A DNA stretch of 28,317 nt, taken from NCBI GenBank assembly GCA_900548205.1, contig URJS01000023.1, positions 1-28,317 of the forward strand. Direction: 5' to 3'. Within the stretch, counting starts at the first letter, position 1; every line of letters starts with the position of its first letter. The notes under the pieces were generated by a model, which saw only the letters and a program-made list of their open reading frames with translations, ran no database searches and was not told where the DNA came from. The position numbers were made by a program, and so were the translations under genes. This document shows, piece after piece, positions 1 through 6,692 of the stretch. This DNA comes from an uncultured Roseburia sp. Lineage in GTDB: Bacteria > Bacillota > Clostridia > Lachnospirales > Lachnospiraceae.

Positions 1-296
1 CAGGGAGCGGCATCCTTGGAAAGGCAGGCAACCGCCGCAAGGCGAACCTCCATCAATTCTAAAATCTCCCCAACGGTATATTCGCCGGGGGAGCGGGTCA
101 GGCGGTAGCCGCCGCCTTTTCCGCTGCTGCTGTCAAGCAGATGATTGGAAACAAGTGTCTTTACGATCGCTTCCAGATATTTTTTGGAAATGCCTTGTCT
201 GGCAGCAATCTCCTGAAGTGGAATATAGGTATACGGATTCTGTGCCGCAAGATCTAACATTACACGAAGGGCATAGCGACCTTTGGTAGAAATCAT
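1..296 (-). CDS. Rrf2-family transcriptional regulator (3' end outside window)
   Basis: The minus-strand frame starts MISTKGRYALRVMLDLA, the hallmark N-terminus of Rrf2 proteins (IscR, CymR, NsrR). A winged helix-turn-helix follows (IPLQEIAARQGISKKYLEAI) and then the glycine-rich wing GKGGGYRLTR. The start is set by GGAGGT eight bases before the ATG at 296. About 98 residues are present and the frame runs off the left edge, so the C-terminal third is missing. A cysteine near residue 90 (VACLSK), just before the edge, lies where Fe-S-binding members carry their first ligand, but the rest of the cluster region is not visible. Fe-S sensing (IscR-like) therefore cannot be told apart from a CymR-like cysteine regulator. 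It is transcribed away from the sugar locus. Confidence 0.92.
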   Translation of the reverse strand, partial: MISTKGRYALRVMLDLAAQNPYTYIPLQEIAARQGISKKYLEAIVKTLVSNHLLDSSSGKGGGYRLTRSPGEYTVGEILELMEVRLAAVACLSKDAAP

Positions 297-328
297 ATAA
301 AAGTACCTCCTATCTGTTTTTCGTATCT

Positions 329-334
329 ATTATA
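329..334 (-). promoter_or_regulatory. Candidate -10 box for the Rrf2 regulator
   Basis: On the minus strand a perfect TATAAT lies about 33 bases upstream of the Rrf2 start codon, giving a leader of roughly 25 nt. No good -35 hexamer is present at 16-18 nt, so an activator or another feature may compensate. Confidence 0.45.
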
Positions 335-395
335 CAGCAAATGGACGTGAAAATATAGTATTTCCTTTTTACAAATGACATTGATCAGCAAAAAG

Positions 396-427
396 CAGTC
401 ATACAATTTTTGTATGGCTGTTTTTTT
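396..427 (+). terminator. Terminator-like hairpin with T-tract
   Basis: An 11-bp stem (CAGTCATACAA / TTGTATGGCTG, one G-T wobble) closes a 3-nt loop and is followed by seven T. This is a textbook intrinsic terminator for plus-strand transcription, yet no plus-strand gene precedes it in the window. It could end an unannotated short RNA, stop antisense transcription from within the Rrf2 gene, or act as an attenuator. It runs directly into the 40-nt dispersed repeat. Confidence 0.6.
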
Positions 428-465
428 GACATAAGAGCGGCTCGCGAAGCGTGTCGCTCGTTGTT
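426..465 (+). repeat. 40-nt dispersed repeat, copy 1
   Basis: This 40-base segment begins TTGACATAAGAG and ends GTGTCGCTCGTTGTT. It matches 16807-16846 at 36 of 40 positions. GAGCG (435-439) can pair with CGCTC (455-459); in copy 2 the arm is GAGTG, which keeps pairing through a G-U wobble. Both copies are intergenic, on the plus strand, and lie upstream of a plus-strand operon. Confidence 0.7.
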
Positions 466-671
466 GGCAGGCGCAACGGTTTTGGTGATCTGTCAAGACA
501 TTCGTCATTTGCACATAAATATTGTTGAAATATCTAAAGAAAGCGTTGAATCTACGGCATGCAAGAAATGTGTGTTGTGCAAAAATAACATGTTGTTTAT
601 CAAAATCCGGGATGATATATTTGAAATGCCTAATCGCAAATAAAAATCAAGAAAAGATGAGGAGGTATTTT

Positions 672-2309
672 ATGAAAAACAGAGGAAAAGGGAAGCGAGT
701 GACAGCCTGTCTGCTGGCGATGGTTATGGCAGCGGGCACGCTCAGTGGCTGCGGCAAGGATACCGCACAGGAGGAAGCAAAGGTGATGTCCACCGAGGAA
801 ATCAACAATATGGATATTACATTTCCATTAAAGGAACAGGTGGAGATCACGATCGCGACAGAGGACGGAACGACGGCTTCTCTTGCAAACAACCTTCCAT
901 TATGGGAAGAAATTCAAAAGCGTACCAATATCAAGATCAACTGGGATGTGACAGCTCCCGCGCAGTATGTGGAAGTGATGAAGCTGCGCGTGAGCGCCGG
1001 CGGGGAACTGCCGGATGTGATGCTGCTTCCAAACGGCATTAATTTAGGAGAGCTTGGAAGTGACAGAAGAATCGTTCCGCTGGAAAACTATATTGAAAAG
1101 TTCGGCGGAAATATTCAGGCGATGTACGAACAATTTCCGCATGTGAAGGCACTGACTTCTGCGGACGGACATATTTATTCGTTAAACACAGTCAGCGAAA
1201 ACGCCTATTTTATGCCGTATTCATTTGTTGTCAGAAAGGACTGGCTGGATCGTCTGGGATTAAAAGAGCCAGAGACGATCGATGAGTGGATGACCGTATT
1301 GGAAGCGTTCCGTGATGAGGATGCCGATGGAGACGGAAATAAAGAGAATGAAATTCCGTTTTCGGTAGGGGGTCACGCTTGGTATACAACATTTTTTGCA
1401 CAGGCATGGGACCTTCACCTGTTTTATTCCGACGGATGGTATCCCGATGAAAACGGTAAGATGCAGTATGAGTTTATCAGCGACCGTGCAAAAGAGTTTT
1501 ATACATGGCTGAATGCGTTCTATGAGGACGGTCTTTTGGATCCTGAGTTTTTGACGATGGGCGATGAGACGAAGCTGTATGAGAAGGTGGCAAGAAACGA
1601 GGTGGGAGCTTTCCTTGCTTATCCGGCAAAGATTCCGGCGCTTGAGGATGCGTTAAGAGCAAATGGGGTGGAGGATGCAGAGCTTGTACCGCTCATTCCG
1701 CCAAAGGGGCCGTATGCGCAGATGACAGAGATTCCCGGCGACGTGACAGTCAACGGCTATGTGATCACGGAGAGCTGTGAGCATCCGGAGGTTGTGGTTG
1801 CACTGATCGACTATCTGATGAGCCCGGAGGGAACGGCGCTTATGAATCTTGGCGTTGAGGGCGAGACTTATACACGCGAGGCAGACGGTACAGTCAGATT
1901 TACCGAGTATGTGACGGAAAATCCGGACGGTCTGGAGGCTACCGAGGTATTAAATTCTTATGGCTGCCAGATGGGACTTCCATACATCATGTCAAAGGAG
2001 CGCGGCGAAGCGATGCTCTTTGAGTATCCGGAGGAATTAAGAGACAAATTTGTGGATGTTTCGGACAGAACAAGACCTTATGCGAAATCAGCGCTGATCC
2101 TACCGCCGGCAACTGAGGAGGAGAGCAAAGCAATCTCCGGCCTAATGGGTGACTTGTCGACCTATGTCTGGGAGATGACCGGCAAATTTACGGTGGGAAC
2201 GGCAGATATTGAAAAAGAATGGGAGAATTACGTTTCCTATGTAAAAGAGCTTGGCGTGGATAAGATTTTAGAGGTCAAACAGGCACAATATGACAGACTG
2301 GAAAAATAA
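672..2309 (+). CDS. Lipoprotein extracellular solute-binding protein of an oligosaccharide ABC importer (LipO/LplA type)
   Basis: The 545-residue product opens with a basic N-terminus, a hydrophobic stretch and the lipobox LSGC, making Cys27 the lipidated residue. The rest is a large family-1-type solute-binding protein. A Ca-binding-like loop (DADGDGNKENE, about residues 214-224) is typical of the LipO group of complex-sugar binding proteins. GGAGG sits six bases before the ATG at 672; an upstream in-frame extension to 522 has no ribosome site and would bury the signal peptide. Two permeases follow at short spacing, so this is the capture subunit on the outer face of the membrane. No ATP-binding subunit is encoded nearby; such importers commonly borrow a shared MsmX-type ATPase. 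The sugar cannot be read from the sequence. Confidence 0.92.
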   Translation: MKNRGKGKRVTACLLAMVMAAGTLSGCGKDTAQEEAKVMSTEEINNMDITFPLKEQVEITIATEDGTTASLANNLPLWEEIQKRTNIKINWDVTAPAQYVEVMKLRVSAGGELPDVMLLPNGINLGELGSDRRIVPLENYIEKFGGNIQAMYEQFPHVKALTSADGHIYSLNTVSENAYFMPYSFVVRKDWLDRLGLKEPETIDEWMTVLEAFRDEDADGDGNKENEIPFSVGGHAWYTTFFAQAWDLHLFYSDGWYPDENGKMQYEFISDRAKEFYTWLNAFYEDGLLDPEFLTMGDETKLYEKVARNEVGAFLAYPAKIPALEDALRANGVEDAELVPLIPPKGPYAQMTEIPGDVTVNGYVITESCEHPEVVVALIDYLMSPEGTALMNLGVEGETYTREADGTVRFTEYVTENPDGLEATEVLNSYGCQMGLPYIMSKERGEAMLFEYPEELRDKFVDVSDRTRPYAKSALILPPATEEESKAISGLMGDLSTYVWEMTGKFTVGTADIEKEWENYVSYVKELGVDKILEVKQAQYDRLEK

Positions 2310-2329
2310 GAAGGAGTGTTTGTGCGTTT

Positions 2330-3247
2330 ATGAAGAAAAAATGGGAGAATTTAAAAAAGAATATCAAGCGTGATAAGGCACTGCTTTTGATCATCCTGCC
2401 TGTGGTGATCCATTATCTTATATTTTTCTACTACCCCATGTACGGAAATATCATTGCATTTAAGGATTATTCACCGGCAAAAGGAATCATGGACAGTGAT
2501 TGGGCGGGATTTACCTACTTTATCCAGTTTTTCAACTCCCCCTATTTCTTCCGGGTGCTGAAAAATACGGTATTGATCAGCGTGTACAGTATTTTATGGG
2601 GATTTCCGATACCGATTATTTTTGCCCTGATGACAAACGACTTAAAAGCAGGGGCATATAAGCGCATCGTGCAGGCGGTAAGTTATATTCCGTATTTTAT
2701 TTCCACGGTGATCATCTGCGGTATGCTTGTGACCTTCCTCTCCCCGAGCAATGGAATTGTCAATACGATCATTGAGTTTTTCGGGGGAGAGCCGATCAAC
2801 TTTTTAATGGAACCGAAGTGGTTTCGGACAGTCTTTATCGCCAGCGGTATCTGGCAGGGCTTTGGCTGGTCGGCGATCATTTATCTGGCGGCGCTCACAG
2901 GCATCAGCCCTGAATTGTATGAGGCTGCCAAGATCGACGGGGCGACGAGATTTCAGAGAGTGCGTCATATTTCACTGCCGTGTATCATGCCGACGATCGT
3001 TGTGACCTTTATTCTGCAGATCGGTACGCTGATGAGTATCGGTTATGAAAAAATCATTTTGCTCTACAATCCGATCACGCTGGAGGCTGCGGATGTCATT
3101 TCTTCCTACACCTACCGGACCGGCCTTGTGGAAGGAAATTACAGCTTTGCATCTGCAGTAGGACTATTTAACTCTGCGATCAATCTGATCCTTGTGATCA
3201 TTGCCAATCGGATGAGCAAAAAAGTATCGGAGGTTTCGCTGTGGTAA
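2330..3247 (+). CDS. ABC sugar transporter permease, LplB type
   Basis: This 305-residue inner-membrane protein has about six hydrophobic segments, beginning with the LplB-like N-terminal stretch LLIILPVVIHYLIFFYYPMYG. The cytoplasmic EAA loop that contacts the ATPase starts near residue 198 (EAAKIDGATRFQRVRHISLP). It lies 20 bases after the solute-binding protein. AAGGAG precedes the ATG with a rather long spacing of 13. It should form a heterodimeric channel with the next gene, whose start overlaps its stop. Confidence 0.93.
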   Translation: MKKKWENLKKNIKRDKALLLIILPVVIHYLIFFYYPMYGNIIAFKDYSPAKGIMDSDWAGFTYFIQFFNSPYFFRVLKNTVLISVYSILWGFPIPIIFALMTNDLKAGAYKRIVQAVSYIPYFISTVIICGMLVTFLSPSNGIVNTIIEFFGGEPINFLMEPKWFRTVFIASGIWQGFGWSAIIYLAALTGISPELYEAAKIDGATRFQRVRHISLPCIMPTIVVTFILQIGTLMSIGYEKIILLYNPITLEAADVISSYTYRTGLVEGNYSFASAVGLFNSAINLILVIIANRMSKKVSEVSLW

Positions 3248-4146
3248 AAGAAAAAACACGATGGAAGAAAAAACGACAAAAAATGACGCTGGGCGACAGG
3301 ATCTATACGGCGACCAATTATATACTCTGCTTTTTTGCGGCATGTATTGCAGCGTATCCGCTGATCTATGTGTTCAGTATGTCGATCAGTGACCCGCAGG
3401 CGGTGATCTCCAATACGGTGAAGCTGCTGCCAAAGGGGTTTGACCTGACTGCCTATGAAATGGTGTTTAAAAATCCGGAAATCTGGCGTTCTTACTACAA
3501 TACGATCTGGTATACTGTTGTGGGAACGACCTTCAGCACGGTACTTACGCTGATGGCAGCGTATCCGCTTTCCAGAAAACAGTTTTTCTTAAGAAAACAA
3601 TTATCGTTTTTCTTTTCGATCTCGATGTTTCTGGCAGGCTCGCTGGTACCGATGTACATTTTGATCAACAAGCTTGGTCTGTACAATACGAGGTGGGCGA
3701 TCATACTTCCGGTCGGCGCGGCTCCTTACTATATCATTGTGGCAAGGACATTTTTGTCAACGATACCGGAGAGTCTGTATGAGTCCGCAAAAATAGACGG
3801 CGCGAATGAATTTACGGTTTTGCGGAAAATATTTATTCCGCTGTCAAAGCCGATTGTGGCGGTGCTCGTTATCTATTACGCCGTACAGCAGTGGAACGGA
3901 TATTTCACATCTATGATCTACCTGCCGGGCAGAAAAGACCTACAGCCGTTACAGGTATATTTGATGAAGATACTGATCAATAACGAGAGTATGGGCAACC
4001 AGATCGGCTCTGCCGCACAGAGCATGATCAGTCTGCAGCTTAAGTATGTTGTGATCGTTGTCGCACTCCTGCCGATTTTATGTGTCTACCCGTTTTTGCA
4101 GAAATATTTTATTAAGGGTATGATGATCGGTGCGGTCAAAGAGTAG
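3241..4146 (+). CDS. ABC sugar transporter permease, LplC/YtcP type
   Basis: The 301-residue protein is the second permease. It has six predicted membrane segments and the EAA loop ESAKIDGANEFTVLRKIFIPL starting near residue 181; its C-terminus (QKYFIKGMMIGAVKE) is characteristic of the LplC/YtcP subgroup. The GTG start at 3241 overlaps the end of the preceding permease gene by seven bases, which suggests translational coupling and equal subunit supply. An alternative internal start cannot be excluded because no strong ribosome site lies just upstream. Confidence 0.92.
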   Translation: MVKEKTRWKKKRQKMTLGDRIYTATNYILCFFAACIAAYPLIYVFSMSISDPQAVISNTVKLLPKGFDLTAYEMVFKNPEIWRSYYNTIWYTVVGTTFSTVLTLMAAYPLSRKQFFLRKQLSFFFSISMFLAGSLVPMYILINKLGLYNTRWAIILPVGAAPYYIIVARTFLSTIPESLYESAKIDGANEFTVLRKIFIPLSKPIVAVLVIYYAVQQWNGYFTSMIYLPGRKDLQPLQVYLMKILINNESMGNQIGSAAQSMISLQLKYVVIVVALLPILCVYPFLQKYFIKGMMIGAVKE

Positions 4147-4164
4147 AGCCAGAGGTGCGGCAGA

Positions 4165-5445
4165 ATGAACGAAATATTTTCTTTTCGGACGGAGGAAGGG
4201 AGAGCAAGATGCTGCATCCTTGGTGCGGAATGCTTAAAGGCGATCTATACGGCGCTTACGACAGGCGTATTTTTGACGGGACTTTTGATGAGCGCCGGTA
4301 TGGATGAGGCGGAGGTTGGGATCACCACGAGCATCCCCTTTCTTGCGGGTATCCTCTATCCGCTTTCGCCGCTCCTTTTGGAGAGGTTTTGCAGGCGCAA
4401 GGCGGTTCTTGGAATTACAAGATTTATTTATCACACGCTCGTCATTGCGGCGGTCACATGTTTGCCGCAGCTTGGGCAGACGAAGTATCTGGTAGCGCTT
4501 ACGGCGGTTTGCCTTACGGTGGGAAATGCGGTCAATATTCTTGTGGCAAGCGGATTTCCGGCATGGCATATCCATTTCCTGCCGGAGGAGCTCCGGGGAC
4601 GCTTTTATGCAGTTTCCGGCGTTATCAACAGTATTTTCACGGCGGTGGCGGCAATGACGGCAAGCTTTTTGGCAGATATGGCAAAGAGCACGCAAAATGA
4701 GCTCTACTGGATGAAAGGGATCCGTCTGGCGGCATATGCTGTCGCATTGGCAGAGCTTGTACTTTTGCTTTTGCCAAAAGAGATCACATATCCCGTAAGC
4801 AGCAGCAGGGGGCGAAAGCTTTTGGCTCTCCCATTTCAAAACACAAAGTTTTGCCTGACAATGATCCCGGTGTTTGCATGGATGATGATTTCCACCATGA
4901 CGCTGTATTCCTCAAACACCTATCTGCTTGATCATGTAGGGGTTCCGTACTCCTTCATCAGTCTGCTGCAGGCGATGAATATCGCGGTAACGATGATAAC
5001 GATGCCTTTTTGGTATAAGCTTTTGAAAAAGGTCTCATGGTTTGGGGCGTTTCAGAAGGTATTTCTGTTGTTTGCGCTCTATCCGTTTTTGCATATGCTG
5101 ATCGGCAGAAGTAATTATCTTTTTCTGCTTCCGGTCACACTGCTTGTCTATCAGGCGATGCTGGCGGGCGGAACCTTATACTTTAATAATATGGCATATA
5201 TTTTTACGCCGGAGGAAAATAAGACGGCTTATCTGTCATGGTATTTTATGGTGGTAAATATGGGGTCTCTGACTGGGCAGGGACTTAGCGCCCTGCTCTT
5301 AAAGCTTTTGAAAAAAAGCTGGTATTTTGGAAATTTTCCATTTACGCCGACACAGCAGATCTTACTCTTGCAGGGACTGCTTGCACTGGCGTTCGGCTTT
5401 TGGTTTGGACGTGTGTTACTAAAAAAACTTCAGTCAGAAATATAA
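4165..5445 (+). CDS. MFS transporter
   Basis: This 426-residue, strongly hydrophobic protein has about 12 predicted membrane spans and a mid-protein cytoplasmic break near residues 195-220 (KEITYPVSSSRGRKLLALP), the usual MFS 6+6 layout. A loop after the second span (ERFCRRKAVL) resembles the basic MFS motif-A region. It starts 18 bases after the second permease and 21 bases before a Gfo/Idh gene, so it is part of the sugar operon. It could export a product, import a monosaccharide or exchange substrates; the sequence does not say which. Family-level assignment is firm, substrate unknown. Confidence 0.85.
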   Translation: MNEIFSFRTEEGRARCCILGAECLKAIYTALTTGVFLTGLLMSAGMDEAEVGITTSIPFLAGILYPLSPLLLERFCRRKAVLGITRFIYHTLVIAAVTCLPQLGQTKYLVALTAVCLTVGNAVNILVASGFPAWHIHFLPEELRGRFYAVSGVINSIFTAVAAMTASFLADMAKSTQNELYWMKGIRLAAYAVALAELVLLLLPKEITYPVSSSRGRKLLALPFQNTKFCLTMIPVFAWMMISTMTLYSSNTYLLDHVGVPYSFISLLQAMNIAVTMITMPFWYKLLKKVSWFGAFQKVFLLFALYPFLHMLIGRSNYLFLLPVTLLVYQAMLAGGTLYFNNMAYIFTPEENKTAYLSWYFMVVNMGSLTGQGLSALLLKLLKKSWYFGNFPFTPTQQILLLQGLLALAFGFWFGRVLLKKLQSEI

Positions 5446-5466
5446 CAGCAAAGGAGATAACTTACA

Positions 5467-6672
5467 ATGGAGACGATTAAAATTGGATATGTGGGATTAG
5501 GGTGCAGAGGAACATGGCTATTAAAGGATGTCGTGTTGGCGCAGGGCGAGGAGGTCGTTGCTGTCTGTGACGTTTATGAGGACAGGGCAAAAGAGGGAGC
5601 AAAGCTTGTTGCAGAAGCCGGACAAAAGGAGCCAAAGATTTATACTGATTACAGGCAGCTTCTCTTAAACAGTGAGGTCACGGTAGTCATTATCGCTACA
5701 GCATGGGAATATCATTCGGAAATTGCGATTGCAGCCATGCGTGCGGGAAAGGCGGTGGCAATGGAGGTAGGCGGCGCTTATACGCTGGAGCAGTGCCATG
5801 AGCTTGTCAAAGCATATGAGGAGACGGGGATGCCGTTTATGTTTTTGGAGAATTGCTGCTTTGGACGGCGTGAGATGATGGCGCTTCATATGGCACAGAA
5901 TGGATTTTTCGGCGAGGTTGTACACTGCAGCGGCGGCTATCATCATGATCTGCGCGACGAAATTGCGGATGGGCGTGAAAACAGGCATTACCGTCTGAGA
6001 AATTACTTAAGCCATAACTGTGACAATTATCCGACGCACGAATTGGGACCGATTGCAAAAATCTTAAAGATCAATCACGGCAACCGCATGATGACGCTGA
6101 CCTCAATGGCGTCCAAGGCGTCCGGTCTGCAGACATATATTAAGGAAAAGAAAGCAGATGACGCATTTTTCAAGGATAAGACCTTTGCACAGGGAGACGT
6201 TGTGACAACGGTGATCAAGTGTGCAAACGGAGAAACCATCGTGCTCACACTGGACACCACGCTTCCGAGATATTACAGCCGCGGCTTTACTGTCAGAGGA
6301 ACAAAAGCGATGTATGAGGAGGCGACGGATTCCGTATTTGTGGATTGCAAGGAGCATAAAGCGCACGATTATGACTGGCGCAAGGAGTGCATCAACAATG
6401 CCTCTGAATATGAGGAGGTATACGATCATCCTGTCTGGAAGGAGTATATCAAAGAAGGCGTGCAGGGAAGCCATGACGGTATGGACTGGCTGGAGTTTAA
6501 AAAGTTTTTTGAGGCGCTGCGTGCCGATGCACCGATGCCGGTGGACGTCTATGACGCGGCAAGCTGGATGGCGATCACGGTGCTGTCGGAAATGTCGATC
6601 GCAAAGGGCGGCGCGGTCGTTGATATTCCTGATTTCACAAATGGAAAATGGCACAGAAATATCGCAGATTAA
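5467..6672 (+). CDS. Gfo/Idh/MocA family protein resembling GH109 NAD-dependent glycosidases
   Basis: The 401-residue protein starts with a Rossmann fold (IGYVGLGCRGTW, residues 5-16). The usual oxidoreductase EKP motif is replaced by MEVGGAYTLEQC. Several segments recall the GH109 alpha-N-acetylgalactosaminidase group: MFLENCCFGRREMMAL, GGYHHDLRDEI (about 156-166) and NYPTHELGPIAKILKINHGNR (around 187-207). GH109 enzymes use tightly bound NAD to oxidise the sugar transiently at C3 and cleave by elimination. With no signal peptide it should act in the cytoplasm on imported substrate, next to the GH3 enzyme. AAAGGAG precedes the ATG by ten bases. A plain sugar dehydrogenase remains possible, and the GH109 resemblance is from memory of family motifs. 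Confidence 0.8.
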   Translation: METIKIGYVGLGCRGTWLLKDVVLAQGEEVVAVCDVYEDRAKEGAKLVAEAGQKEPKIYTDYRQLLLNSEVTVVIIATAWEYHSEIAIAAMRAGKAVAMEVGGAYTLEQCHELVKAYEETGMPFMFLENCCFGRREMMALHMAQNGFFGEVVHCSGGYHHDLRDEIADGRENRHYRLRNYLSHNCDNYPTHELGPIAKILKINHGNRMMTLTSMASKASGLQTYIKEKKADDAFFKDKTFAQGDVVTTVIKCANGETIVLTLDTTLPRYYSRGFTVRGTKAMYEEATDSVFVDCKEHKAHDYDWRKECINNASEYEEVYDHPVWKEYIKEGVQGSHDGMDWLEFKKFFEALRADAPMPVDVYDAASWMAITVLSEMSIAKGGAVVDIPDFTNGKWHRNIAD

Positions 6673-6692
6673 GGTGAAAGGAAGGAGACTCT

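Larger units (their letters stand above)
297..671. other. Intergenic region between Rrf2 regulator and sugar-import operon
   Basis: No credible gene is present in this 375-base stretch; short open frames here lack ribosome sites and family resemblance. It holds the Rrf2 promoter, a terminator-like hairpin at 396-427, copy 1 of a 40-nt dispersed repeat at 426-465, and about 200 AT-rich bases that should carry the promoter of the downstream operon. I could not pick a convincing -35/-10 pair for that operon. AGAAAGCGTTGAAT at 538-551 matches the CcpA cre consensus TGWAANCGNTNWCA at most but not all fixed positions and is only a weak candidate operator. Confidence 0.5.

Noticed and set aside
410..643. 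Short plus-strand open frame over the dispersed repeat
   Set aside because: No ribosome site, starts inside a terminator hairpin, and the only similarity is to copy 2 of the intergenic repeat.
4234..4839. 201-residue minus-strand open frame opposite the MFS gene
   Set aside because: Low-complexity Arg/His/Cys composition, no ribosome site; a shadow of the MFS coding frame.
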